Origin: Rhodococcus aetherivorans
Lineage (GTDB): Bacteria; Actinomycetota; Actinomycetes; Mycobacteriales; Mycobacteriaceae
DNA: 64,000 nucleotides
Direction: 5' to 3'
Assembly (NCBI RefSeq): GCF_011058165.1
Contig: NZ_JAALEG010000015.1
Span: 1-64,000 of the forward strand
A program made the translations under genes and the position numbers. The notes under the pieces were generated by a model, which ran no database searches, was not told the origin of the DNA, and saw nothing but the letters and a program-made list of their open reading frames with translations. Position 1 is the first letter of the stretch. Every line of letters starts with the position of its first letter. Below, in pieces: positions 1 to 8,196 of this stretch.

Positions 1-24
1 TGTGCCCGAGTCCCGGAGCCGGTC

Positions 25-378
25 ATGAACACTGACACCGACCTGCTCATCCTCGGTGCCGGCCCCACCGGCCTGTACGCCGCCTACTACGCCCGCATCC
101 GCGGCCTGCGCACCGTCGTCGTCGACGGCCGGCGTCCGCCGCGGCCGGCCCGGCTGCGGGCCCGGCACGGCCGGTTCGGGTTCGGGGTGCCGCCCGGGCG
201 GGCTGTCGCGCCCGACCTTGTTCATCAGCGCGGCGACGGTGACCTGATCGGGATTCTCGTCGGGGGCGGCCGAGCGGCGGGGGCGGCCGGTATCGGCGCC
301 CCGGCCCGACGGCGCGGGTCCGGCGTCGGCGGGCGGCGCAAGACCCTCCGGACGTCGTCGCACCCGGCCGGAATGTGA
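25..378 (+). pseudogene. Broken N-terminal remnant of an FAD/NAD-binding reductase
   Basis: The first 28 or so residues form a dinucleotide-binding beta-alpha-beta unit (LLILGAGPTGLYAAYYA, then VVVD), as at the start of thioredoxin-reductase-like ferredoxin-NADP reductases. A GGAG-like ribosome site precedes the ATG. After about residue 34 the reading turns into Arg/Pro/Gly-rich low-complexity sequence that matches nothing I know, and the frame ends at 117 residues where the family needs about 330. I read it as a truncated or frameshifted relic. A short intact protein is unlikely. Nothing else gene-like is visible between here and 607. Confidence 0.45.
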
Positions 379-537
379 GCTGCGATACCCGGAGTCGGCG
401 ATAGGACGTTCCCACGGAGCGCGACTGTCGGGCAGGCCCGACTCGTGCTCCTCACCCACCGATTCCCTCGCCTCTCCGCGGATGTTCCGCTCTCGTACGC
501 ATCCGCCACCACGGCGATTCCGTCATGATACTGGCGG

Positions 538-555
538 CCTCGATCCGGATCGAGG
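538..555. repeat. Perfect 18-bp palindrome downstream of dusB
   Basis: CCTCGATCC is followed immediately by its exact reverse complement. It lies about 50 bases beyond the dusB stop codon in a stretch (379-607) without a credible gene. There is no T-run, so it is either a weak transcription end for dusB or a protein-binding site. Confidence 0.35.
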
Positions 556-607
556 CGTCCGCCGAGCACCGGTCCGGTTCGTCCGGCCCGCACGGCGGAC
601 CCTGCGG

Positions 608-1750
608 TCAGCCGCCCGAGTGCATGACGTCGGCGCCCGCCGGCACCATGCAGTCCTCCGGGTCGTCGAGCCAGCCGTCCGGCAGTGCGACGGTACCGGG
701 GGAGCCCTGGCGACCGCGCGGGCCCTCCGCGTCCTTCGGGAAGGGCACGGTCGGATCGAGCCGGCCGAGCAGGTCGTCCAGCTCGGCGAGACCGGACACG
801 CGCGCCAGGGCGTTGCGCACGTCGGATCCGGCCGGGAAGCCGCGCAGGTACCAGGCGATGTGCTTGCGAATCTCACGCATGCCGCGGTCCTCGCCGTGGT
901 GGTCGGCGAGGAGTTCGGCGTGCCGGCGCATGATGGCCGCCACCTCGCCCAGGTTCGGCGGGGTGGGCATGGGGGTGCCGTTCAGTGCGGCGCTGAGTTC
1001 GGCGAACAGCCAGGGCCGGCCGAGGCATCCGCGTCCGACGACGACGCCGTCGCAGCCGGTCTGCTCCATCATCTTCTGGGCGTCCTCGGCGGCGAAGATG
1101 TCGCCGTTGCCCAGCACCGGCACGTCGGTGACGTGCTCCTTGAGGCGGGCGATCTCGTTCCAGTCGGCCTCACCCGAGTAACGCTGCGCGGCCGTGCGGG
1201 CGTGTAGCGCGACGGCGGCGGCGCCCTCGGCCGCCGCGATCCGGCCCGCGTCGAGGTGGGTGTGATGATCGGCGTCGATGCCGATGCGGAACTTCACGGT
1301 CACCGGGATGTCGGTGCCCTCGGTGGCGCGGACGGCGGCCGCGACGATGTTGCCGAACAGCCGCCGCTTGTACGGCAGCGCCGAGCCGCCGCCCTTGCGG
1401 GTGACCTTCGGCACGGGGCAGCCGAAGTTCATGTCGATGTGGTCGGCGAGGTTCTCGTCGACGATCATCTTCGCGGCCTGGTACGTGACGTCCGGGTCGA
1501 CGGTGTACAGCTGCAACGACCGCGGCGTCTCGGTGGGGCCGAACGTCGTCATGTGCATCGTGATGGGGTGGCGTTCCACGAGTGCCCGGGCGGTGACCAT
1601 CTCGCACACGTACAGCCCCGACGTGCTCCCCGACCGCTCGAGTTCGAGTTCGCGGCACAGGGTGCGAAAGGCGACATTGGTGATTCCCGCCATCGGCGCG
1701 AGTACGACCGGGCTGTTCAACTCGAGCGAGCCGATGCGAAGGGGTGACAT
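608..1750 (-). CDS. dusB: tRNA-dihydrouridine synthase (DusB family)
   Basis: FMN- and NADPH-dependent reduction of uridine in the tRNA D-loop. The 380-residue protein has the TIM-barrel signature APMAGITN at residues 18-25, the catalytic cysteine in MNFGCP (Cys111) and the following K-x-GGG-SAL phosphate/FMN loop, plus VVVGRGCLGRPW near the C-terminal end of the barrel. The length fits the family. The start was set at MSPLRIG because the open frame upstream is non-homologous; the start codon is the minus-strand ATG at 1750-1748. It follows desA on the same strand, an arrangement also seen in mycobacteria, but a hairpin separates the two genes. Cytosolic housekeeping function. Confidence 0.93.
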   Translation of the reverse strand: MSPLRIGSLELNSPVVLAPMAGITNVAFRTLCRELELERSGSTSGLYVCEMVTARALVERHPITMHMTTFGPTETPRSLQLYTVDPDVTYQAAKMIVDENLADHIDMNFGCPVPKVTRKGGGSALPYKRRLFGNIVAAAVRATEGTDIPVTVKFRIGIDADHHTHLDAGRIAAAEGAAAVALHARTAAQRYSGEADWNEIARLKEHVTDVPVLGNGDIFAAEDAQKMMEQTGCDGVVVGRGCLGRPWLFAELSAALNGTPMPTPPNLGEVAAIMRRHAELLADHHGEDRGMREIRKHIAWYLRGFPAGSDVRNALARVSGLAELDDLLGRLDPTVPFPKDAEGPRGRQGSPGTVALPDGWLDDPEDCMVPAGADVMHSGG

Positions 1751-1790
1751 GAAAAACCTCGAAGACGGCGTGAAGAAGAAGTGCGTGCAA

Positions 1791-1824
1791 CTGTGCCCGG
1801 CACCGAATCCGGTACCGGGCACAG
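1791..1824 (-). terminator. Hairpin between desA and dusB
   Basis: A 10-bp perfect stem (CTGTGCCCGG and its complement) encloses a loop that can pair further. It lies between the desA stop and the dusB start. It is probably the desA transcription end, though the T-run after it is weak. Confidence 0.5.
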
Positions 1825-1870
1825 GATAGCTGTTCGGGGCCGCTGCTCCCGAATCACGGAACGGCCTGGA

Positions 1871-2827
1871 TCAGGACGCGGCCTCGTTGCGCTCGCGGCG
1901 GGCGGCCTCACGGGCGAGGGACCGATCGCGCATCTCCTCGAACTTCACCGCCTGCTTCTCGAGATCCTCGAGGAAGGTGCCGAGCTCGTCGAGGATGCGG
2001 GCGCCCTCGGCACCGAAGTCCTCACGCTCGAAGATGCGCCACTTGCGGAGCACCGGCATGACCACCTCGTCGAGGTGCTGACGCAGGTCGTAGATGCCGT
2101 GCTTGGCCATCAGCACGCCGTTGCGGCGGAAGTTGGGCATACCGGCGCCGGGCATCTGGAAGTTCTTCAACACGTCTGTGATCGCCGCGAGGGTCTGGTC
2201 CGGGGCGACGTCGAGGGCCGCTTCGCAGATGTTGCGGTAGAAGATCATGTGCAGGTTCTCGTCGGCGGCGATGCGCTGGAGCATCTTGTCGGCGATCGAG
2301 TCGTGGCACGCCCGGCCGGTGTTGCGGTGCGAGACGCGGGTGGCCAGCTCCTGGAAGGTGACGTACGACACCGAGTGCAGCATCCCGACCTCGTTGGGCG
2401 AGGCGAACCCGTTGGTCATGTGCTCCATGCGGGCGTTCTCGAGGGCGACGGGGTCGACACCGCGGGTGACGACGAGGTAGTCGCGCATCACGATGCCGTG
2501 GCGGTTCTCCTCGGCGGTCCAGCGGCCCACCCAGGTGCCCCAGGCGCCGTCGCGCGAGAAGCTCTCGGCGATCTCGCGGTGGTAGGACGGCAGGTTGTCC
2601 TCGGTGAGGAGATTGGTGATCATCGCGGCCTTGGCGACCTCGTCGAGCTTCGACTGCTCGGGCTCCCAGTCCACGCCACCCATGGCGGCGAAGTTGCGCC
2701 CCTCGTCCCAGGGCACGTAGTCGTGGGGGTGCCAGTCCTTGGCCATCGAAAGGTGGCGGTTGACGTTCGCCTCGGCGACGGGCTCCAGCTCGCGCAGAAG
2801 CTCCAGCTGAGTCAGAACTCGCGTCAT
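1871..2827 (-). CDS. desA: Acyl-[acyl-carrier-protein] desaturase (DesA-like)
   Basis: Soluble diiron desaturase that puts a double bond into ACP-bound fatty acyl chains using reduced ferredoxin and O2. The 318-residue sequence shows the expected carboxylate/histidine ligands: Glu76, the EENRH box (106-110), Glu160 and the DENLH box (189-193). Length and motifs match the actinobacterial DesA1/DesA2 group, where such enzymes serve mycolic-acid or unsaturated lipid synthesis. A clear GGAGAGG ribosome site lies seven to ten bases before the ATG. Its neighbour downstream is dusB. Confidence 0.93.
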   Translation of the reverse strand: MTRVLTQLELLRELEPVAEANVNRHLSMAKDWHPHDYVPWDEGRNFAAMGGVDWEPEQSKLDEVAKAAMITNLLTEDNLPSYHREIAESFSRDGAWGTWVGRWTAEENRHGIVMRDYLVVTRGVDPVALENARMEHMTNGFASPNEVGMLHSVSYVTFQELATRVSHRNTGRACHDSIADKMLQRIAADENLHMIFYRNICEAALDVAPDQTLAAITDVLKNFQMPGAGMPNFRRNGVLMAKHGIYDLRQHLDEVVMPVLRKWRIFEREDFGAEGARILDELGTFLEDLEKQAVKFEEMRDRSLAREAARRERNEAAS

Positions 2828-3043
2828 TCCGTTTACCTCTCCATAACTGTGCGTGTCACGTACGAATTACAGCCTACGGCACCGTAGGTTCGGCACCCGT
2901 TTGTCTGTTACCTGTTCCAAGTTCGGCCGACCGGGGCCTACCCGCCGATGGGATCACTCACAGACGGCGACGTCGTTATCATACCGGGGCGCGAACGGCG
3001 TCCCGGGGCGACGCGCGGGGGCAATCCATATCCCGCCGTGACC

Positions 3044-3619
3044 TCAGCGCTTGCCGGCGCCGAGGAGTCCGCCGAGCAGCTCGCCCAGGCTACCTCCGTT
3101 GCCGCCGAGAACGCTGCCGAGCACTCCGCCGAGACCGCCGCCGCTTCCGGTGCCGTTCGTCGCGCTGCGCAGGAGCCCGCCCAGCAGCTCGCCCAGGCCG
3201 CCCTGGCCGCCGGAACTTCTGCCGACCTGCTCGGCCAGGTACGTCAGCACGATCGGGGCGAGGATGGGCAGCAGCCGTGCGACGAGGTCGTTGCCGCCCG
3301 CGCCGTCGGCTCGGCCCAGCGTCTGCACGACCCGGTCCTTGTGGTCGCCGAACACGTTCGCCACGATCCGGTCGCCGTCCGCGGTGTCCACGTCGGTCAC
3401 GTCCACTCCACCGTCGAGCAGGGCCGGGTTCCGGTGCTGGTCGAGCGCGGACAGCAGGGACGAGGCGCCGTCCGGATGCCGTGTGTTCGCCTCGAGGCCG
3501 CCGACCAGCGTGGGCAGGGCGGCCCGCACCGCCGTCGCCGCCGTCTGCTCGTCCACGTCGAGCCGGCGGGCGATCTGGTCGACCGGAATCCGCGAGAGGA
3601 GATCGTCGAGGGAAGGCAT
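3044..3619 (-). CDS. DUF937 domain protein
   Basis: 191-residue protein with the DUF937 pattern: an N-terminal helical part (LDDLLSRIPVDQIARRL) and a Gly/Leu-rich tail with repeated LGELLGGLL and LGGVLGSVLGG units. No signal peptide or enzyme motif. The family is widespread in bacteria and its role is unknown. It stands alone on its strand, with 215 bases of gene-free DNA separating it from desA. Confidence 0.75.
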   Translation of the reverse strand: MPSLDDLLSRIPVDQIARRLDVDEQTAATAVRAALPTLVGGLEANTRHPDGASSLLSALDQHRNPALLDGGVDVTDVDTADGDRIVANVFGDHKDRVVQTLGRADGAGGNDLVARLLPILAPIVLTYLAEQVGRSSGGQGGLGELLGGLLRSATNGTGSGGGLGGVLGSVLGGNGGSLGELLGGLLGAGKR

Positions 3620-3677
3620 GGGAACCGAGGGTAGCCACCGTGGTCGCCCGCTCCGGGATCCCGCGTCGGCGTTTCGG

Positions 3678-4163
3678 CTACGCGGACGCCCGCCGCCCCG
3701 CGATCACCGCGCACAGCAGGGCGACCCCCAACCCGCTGAGCAGTAGCACGAACCCCGTCTGGTTGGTCAGCGCGGTAGCGTGGTTGACCTGCACGTAGTC
3801 GCCGAACCGCTGATAGACCCGCACCGCGAAGGCGCCGGCCGCGACGAGGCCGATCACCACCCCGGCCCAGCCGGCCACCGCCGAGTCGAACAGGGCGGCC
3901 AGGAGCAGCAGCACGGCGGCGAGCACGAGCGGCGCCGCCAGGGTCTGATGGACGGGCAGGTCGGCTGCGCCGAGGGCGGAGACGTCGCCGGCCGCGATCC
4001 CGTCGCGCAACTCGGTCAGCGGGACGTCGGTCGGCCGGGTCCCGGCCAGCACCGGGAGAAACGAGCCGATCCCCAGGGCGACGGCGGACAGGAACAGACC
4101 CAGGTCCACGAAGCTGCGCACGCCACTCCCATCGATCGTCGGATCGGTTTTGTGAGCGACCAC
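3678..4163 (-). CDS. Small membrane protein, function unknown
   Basis: 161 residues with a GTG start. About four hydrophobic segments are visible: around residues 20-42, 75-95, 97-115 and 135-155. The segment between the first two is polar and probably faces outward. No recognised domain or catalytic motif. It is convergent with nothing and divergent from the next membrane protein, with about 120 bases between them. Confidence 0.65.
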   Translation of the reverse strand: MVAHKTDPTIDGSGVRSFVDLGLFLSAVALGIGSFLPVLAGTRPTDVPLTELRDGIAAGDVSALGAADLPVHQTLAAPLVLAAVLLLLAALFDSAVAGWAGVVIGLVAAGAFAVRVYQRFGDYVQVNHATALTNQTGFVLLLSGLGVALLCAVIAGRRASA

Positions 4164-4284
4164 ACCCTAACCGCAATTCGGGTGCGGCAGCAGCGCGGAA
4201 CCGACGATTCGGGCGCCGTGTCGGGCTTGCGGGTACGTAATCTGAGGGGAGCGGCACACCCGGACCCGGAAGGGGAACAACGCA

Positions 4285-4872
4285 ATGGTGGGCAACGAGA
4301 CGGTGCAGCGGTCGGGGCTTCCGCCGTGGGCCAAGAAGGCCCTGTGGAGCGTCGGGGCCCTGCTCGCGCTGGTGGTCGCGTACTTCGTGCTGGCGGCATT
4401 CGTCCCCCGGTGGTGGGCGCAGCGTATCGCCGGGCTGGCCGATGCCGGCTTCGCCCGCGGGATAGCCTGGGGCCTGCTGTTCGGCCTCGTGTGCACGTTC
4501 GTGCCGTTGGCCCTGTTCGCCGCCGCGTGGCGGATCAGGACGTGGCGCCGGCACCGCGTCCTGCAGGTGGTGTTCGCCGCCGCCGCCGTGGTGGTGGCGA
4601 TCCCCAACCTGATGACGTTGAGCATCGTGCTGGGCAACGGGAACGCGGCCCATGCGGGGGAGCGGATCCTCGACGTCGACGCCCCCGGCTTCCGGGGCGC
4701 GACGCTTGTCGGTGCCGTCGTCGGCGTGATCGTGTTCCTGGTGTTCGCGGCCCTGAGTTACACGTACCGCAAACGCGGTCGCGACCTCGAGCGGGAGCGT
4801 GACGAGCGGGGCCGGCAGGAGCCGGAGCTACGAAGCGACCGGCCGGGCAAGGTGGCCGGCGCTCCGGAGTAA
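4285..4872 (+). CDS. Predicted integral membrane protein (permease-like)
   Basis: 195 residues, with AAGGGGAA as ribosome site before the ATG. Four likely membrane spans: about residues 20-42, 60-80, 95-115 and 138-160. A basic and acidic C-terminal tail (YRKRGRDLERERDERGRQ) is probably cytoplasmic. Proteins of this shape are commonly annotated as permeases in actinomycetes, but no transport motif is visible, so the function is unknown. Confidence 0.65.
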   Translation: MVGNETVQRSGLPPWAKKALWSVGALLALVVAYFVLAAFVPRWWAQRIAGLADAGFARGIAWGLLFGLVCTFVPLALFAAAWRIRTWRRHRVLQVVFAAAAVVVAIPNLMTLSIVLGNGNAAHAGERILDVDAPGFRGATLVGAVVGVIVFLVFAALSYTYRKRGRDLERERDERGRQEPELRSDRPGKVAGAPE

Positions 4873-4932
4873 CGGGCGACGACGAGCCGCCTCGTGCCGG
4901 GGCGCTCCCGTCCTTCCGGACGGACGAGGGTG

Positions 4933-5008
4933 TGGTGCCCCCACCAGGGCTCGAACCTGGGACCTGCGGATTAAAAGTCCGTAGCTCTACCAACTGAGCT
5001 ATAGGGGC
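4933..5008 (-). tRNA. tRNA-Lys (anticodon TTT)
   Basis: Read on the minus strand, the cloverleaf begins GCCCCTATAGCTCAG, has the anticodon loop CTTTTAA, a T-arm GGTTCGAGCC and an encoded CCA. The seven-base acceptor stem pairs fully, with one G-T pair. The gene is 73 nt plus CCA. Confidence 0.96.
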
Positions 5009-5240
5009 GTGGGCGCACAGTCTAGCTGCATCGCGCCGGACAACAGTATCGGACGCGCGGGCCGTTCGAAGGCTCGGGTGCGCACCCCCTGCGGCGCACC
5101 CGAGCCGCGCAAAAGCATACCACTTGGTGTGTTCTCTGCGAAGGCCGGAAAACGCCTGGTTGCGGGCGTGGGGGCCGGACGGCGGCTACAGTGGCGTCCG
5201 GGGGGGGACTGCCGGTCACGTACGGAGGCACGAACCCCCC

Positions 5241-5894
5241 ATGTCACGTCAGCAAGAGCGGGCGCGGCGCACACGCGCGGCGATCGTCGAATCCGCGGCG
5301 ATCGAATTCGCCCGGCGCGGATACGGCGCCGCCTCGGTCAACGCGATCCTCGAGCACTCCGGGGCCACCAAGGGTGCGATGTACTTCCACTTCGATTCGA
5401 AGGAAGCGCTCGCCCGGGCGGTGCTCGCGGAGGGCCTCGAGCGCTACCGGGTGATCGCCGACCGGTGGCTGGACGCGCCGGGGCTCGATCCGTTCGAGCG
5501 GCTGTACGGCCTCGTCGGAGATCTCGCCGATGCCCTGCACGGCGACGTCATCATCCAGGCAGAGTTCAAGCTCGTGACCGAGCCCGAGTTCGACGCGGAG
5601 GCCAAACTGCGCGGCAGCTCGGTGTGGGGGAAGGCCGGTCACCGGCTCGCCGTCGAGGCGCAGGAAGCGGGGCTGTTCCGTGCCGGGGTCGACCTCGAAC
5701 GGTTCCTGGGTGTGCTCAGTGCGTGCCTGGCCGGGCAGCGCTACTTCCACGACCTCACCGCGGAGGACGTCGACGTCCGGGCCCGGTTCGCGGAATGCCT
5801 GGACGTCTGCCTCGAGGCGACGGCTGCGCCGCAGTGGCTCGAGCGGCGGCGTGGTGCGCCGGAGTTGCGCCTCGAAGGCGAACAACCGGCGTGA
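5241..5894 (+). CDS. TetR-family regulator, gamma-butyrolactone-receptor-like
   Basis: 217-residue protein. The N-terminal helix-turn-helix (about residues 8-55) has the pattern RTRAAIVESAAIEFARRGY and SGATKGAMYFHFDSKEAL, which is the ScbR/ArpA type of actinomycete hormone receptors. The C-terminal ligand domain is less conserved. The start was placed at MSRQQ, preceded by GGAGG. There is no adjacent butyrolactone synthase gene, so the ligand and targets are unknown. It sits between tRNA-Lys and the plus-strand tRNA group. Confidence 0.82.
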   Translation: MSRQQERARRTRAAIVESAAIEFARRGYGAASVNAILEHSGATKGAMYFHFDSKEALARAVLAEGLERYRVIADRWLDAPGLDPFERLYGLVGDLADALHGDVIIQAEFKLVTEPEFDAEAKLRGSSVWGKAGHRLAVEAQEAGLFRAGVDLERFLGVLSACLAGQRYFHDLTAEDVDVRARFAECLDVCLEATAAPQWLERRRGAPELRLEGEQPA

Positions 5895-5992
5895 CCTGCT
5901 GATTTGTGAATCCGGAAACCCGTGTCCTAAGCTATCCAAGCTCCCAACGGAACGCGAACCCGTTGAGGGTGCGGGTCGGAGTAATCCGGCGG

Positions 5993-6065
5993 GCCCCCTT
6001 CGTCTAGCGGCCTAGGACGCCGCCCTTTCAAGGCGGTAGCGCGGGTTCGAATCCCGTAGGGGGTA
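5993..6065 (+). tRNA. tRNA-Glu (anticodon TTC)
   Basis: 73-nt cloverleaf beginning GCCCCCTTCGTCTAG with anticodon loop CTTTCAA and T-arm GGTTCGAATCC. No CCA is encoded. First gene of a plus-strand tRNA group. Confidence 0.96.
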
Positions 6066-6122
6066 CGCTTGCGGAAGCAGTATCACCGCATGCAGTACGG
6101 TTTGATCACAAGTGAAGAGCAT

Positions 6123-6196
6123 GGCCCTGTGGCGCAGTTGGTTAGCGCGCCGCCCTGTCACGGCGGAGGTCGCGGGTTCGAGTCCCGTCAGGGTCG
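6123..6196 (+). tRNA. tRNA-Asp (anticodon GTC), copy 1
   Basis: 74-nt cloverleaf beginning GGCCCTGTGGCGCAG with anticodon loop CTGTCAC and T-arm GGTTCGAGTCC. No CCA is encoded. An identical copy lies at 6381-6454. Confidence 0.96.
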
Positions 6197-6233
6197 CAGA
6201 GTTGGCAATTGGCATTCGGTTCGGGTGCCGTCC

Positions 6234-6310
6234 GGCCAGGTAGCTCAGTTGGTACGAGCGTCCGCCTGAAAAGCGGAAGGTCGCCGGTTCGATCCCGGCC
6301 CTGGCCACCA
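6234..6310 (+). tRNA. tRNA-Phe (anticodon GAA)
   Basis: Cloverleaf beginning GGCCAGGTAGCTCAG with anticodon loop CTGAAAA, T-arm GGTTCGATCC and an encoded CCA. It lies between the two tRNA-Asp copies. Confidence 0.96.
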
Positions 6311-6328
6311 CACAATTTCATACGGTAG

Positions 6329-6352
6329 ACCCACCGCTCGGCGGTGGGTTTT
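6329..6352 (+). terminator. Intrinsic terminator after tRNA-Phe
   Basis: Nine-base stem ACCCACCGC with its complement, a three-base loop and a TTTT run. It probably ends the Glu-Asp-Phe transcript, leaving the second tRNA-Asp as a separate or read-through unit. Confidence 0.8.
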
Positions 6353-6380
6353 CTGTGGAAACCCCTTCGGGGGTGCACAC

Positions 6381-6454
6381 GGCCCTGTGGCGCAGTTGGT
6401 TAGCGCGCCGCCCTGTCACGGCGGAGGTCGCGGGTTCGAGTCCCGTCAGGGTCG
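6381..6454 (+). tRNA. tRNA-Asp (anticodon GTC), copy 2
   Basis: Identical over all 74 bases to the copy at 6123-6196, with unrelated flanks. It is the last core-type gene before the accessory genes start. Confidence 0.95.
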
Positions 6455-6460
6455 CTTCAC

Positions 6461-6498
6461 GGCGAAGGCCCGGTCCCGAAACGGACCGGGCCTTCGCC
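6461..6498. terminator. Bidirectional hairpin between tRNA-Asp and an acyl-CoA ligase
   Basis: Perfect 16-bp stem (GGCGAAGGCCCGGTCC) with a six-base loop, placed between the tRNA and the convergent ligase gene. No long T-run. Confidence 0.7.
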
Positions 6499-6510
6499 GT
6501 CCCGACCGGT

Positions 6511-8196
6511 TCAGCCGCGGGCCCGGAGTTCCCGGCGAAGAAGCTTGCCGGACACGGTCTTCGGGATCTCGTCGATGATCTCCACCAGCCGCGGGTACTT
6601 GTACGCCGCCATTCTCTCCCTGGCGAAGGCGATCAGTTCCTCCGCGGTGACCGAATGCCCCGGACGGAGGCTGACGAACGCCTTGACCGTCTCGCCGCGG
6701 TAGCTGTCCACCACCCCCACCACCGCGGCCTCGCGCACCGCGTCGTGCTCGTAGAGCACGTCCTCGACCTCTCTCGGCCAGACCTTGTACCCACCGGCGT
6801 TGATCTGGTCCTTCTTGCGGTCGACGATGTAGAACCAGCCGTCGGCGTCCATGTACCCGACGTCCCCGGTGTGGAGGGCACCCCCGGGCAGTGCGGTCGC
6901 GGTCTCCTCGGGCTTGTTCCAGTAGCCGGCGACCACCTGCGGGCCCGACGTGACGAGCTCGCCCACCGCACCGACGGGAAGGTCGTTGCCGTCCTCGTCG
7001 ACGATCCGCACGACGGTGTCGAAGGTCGGGACTCCGACCGACAGGGCGCCGGACGCCTCGTCCACCGGAGCCCGGGTGCCGAACGGAACCGCATGCGAGG
7101 GGGAGGTGGTTTCGGTGAGGCCGTAGATGTTGTGGATGTACGTCCCGGAGAATCTCTCGAACGCCGCGACGGTGCTCGGTGGTATCGGCGCTCCGCCGGA
7201 GAAGATCTTGGTCAGCGTCTTCAGCGACTCCCCGCGGGCGCCGGGGGCGTTCATCAGCGCGATGAACACGGTGATCGAGCCGACCGTGAACGTCGCCCGC
7301 TCCACCGCCACCGTTTCGAGGGTCACGCCGGGGTCGAGCCGGTACATCAACACCAGCGGCGCACCTGTCAGCAGGGCGACAGCGATGTGCCCGACGAGCC
7401 CGGTGATGTGGAACAGCGGGGCGATTCCCAGCACGACGTCGTCCGCGCCGAGTCCCACCCATTCCCGGTAGGTGCGGGCGTTGAACACCACGTTGCGGTG
7501 AGTGGTCATCGCGCCCTTCGGTGGCCCGGTCGTACCGGACGTGTAGGTGAGGAACGCGATGTCGTCCGGGCCGAGAGTGTGCACGGGGACGGGCCGTCCC
7601 CGGAACTCGGCCAGGAGGGTCTGCAGGTCGAGGGTGTCGGGCAGTTCGAGGCGTTCGATGCCGGAGAAGATCCGCTCGTCTCCGCGGGTCTGGTATTCGA
7701 GTTCGGACGTGGTGATCACGATCCGGACGGCGGTGCCGGCGACGACGTGCTGTGCGACGTCCCGGTACAGCTCCTGGAGTGCGACGAGCACGGTAGCCCC
7801 CGAGTCCAGGAGGATTTCGCCGAGCTCGCGTTCCTTGTTCATGGGGTTGACGGAGACCGGGATGCCGCCGGCCTTCCAGACACCGAGCTGCGCCACGACG
7901 AACTGCGGGACGTTCTGCAGGAACAGCGCCGCCCGCTCACCCGGGCGGAAGCCGTGGGCCGTCAGTGCGGCCGCGAACGCGTCGGACTGCTCGTCGAGTT
8001 CGCGGCGGGTCAGGCGCCCGTCGAAGTAGCGGATGATGTCCGCGTCCGGATCGTGAGCGACGGTGGCGCGGAACATCTCCAGCGCGTCGGTGTACTCCGG
8101 CTCGATGTGGATCGGCAGGCCGGGCGCGTAGCGCGCGAGCCAAGGCTTGCTGTCGTAGACGCCCGTGCGTGCGTCGCGGGGTCCGGCTGCGCTCAT
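6511..8196 (-). CDS. AMP-forming acyl-CoA ligase (FadD-like)
   Basis: 561-residue member of the ANL superfamily that activates a carboxylic acid through an acyl-adenylate to the CoA ester. It has the P-loop YTSGTTGPPKG at about 218-228, the YGLTETT motif, TGDVGYMDADGW, DRKKDQINAGG as hinge and the C-terminal catalytic lysine in KTVSGKLLRR. The start was set at MSAAG, whose ATG overlaps the stop of the upstream cyclase gene (ATGA, 8193-8196), so the two are translationally coupled. The acid substrate is not predictable; the size fits a medium-chain or aryl acid ligase. Confidence 0.88.
   Translation of the reverse strand: MSAAGPRDARTGVYDSKPWLARYAPGLPIHIEPEYTDALEMFRATVAHDPDADIIRYFDGRLTRRELDEQSDAFAAALTAHGFRPGERAALFLQNVPQFVVAQLGVWKAGGIPVSVNPMNKERELGEILLDSGATVLVALQELYRDVAQHVVAGTAVRIVITTSELEYQTRGDERIFSGIERLELPDTLDLQTLLAEFRGRPVPVHTLGPDDIAFLTYTSGTTGPPKGAMTTHRNVVFNARTYREWVGLGADDVVLGIAPLFHITGLVGHIAVALLTGAPLVLMYRLDPGVTLETVAVERATFTVGSITVFIALMNAPGARGESLKTLTKIFSGGAPIPPSTVAAFERFSGTYIHNIYGLTETTSPSHAVPFGTRAPVDEASGALSVGVPTFDTVVRIVDEDGNDLPVGAVGELVTSGPQVVAGYWNKPEETATALPGGALHTGDVGYMDADGWFYIVDRKKDQINAGGYKVWPREVEDVLYEHDAVREAAVVGVVDSYRGETVKAFVSLRPGHSVTAEELIAFARERMAAYKYPRLVEIIDEIPKTVSGKLLRRELRARG

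Noticed and set aside
1781-2887. 368-residue plus-strand frame opposite the desaturase
   Set aside because: Low-complexity Val/Leu/Glu/His composition typical of antisense frames; the minus strand encodes a full diiron desaturase.
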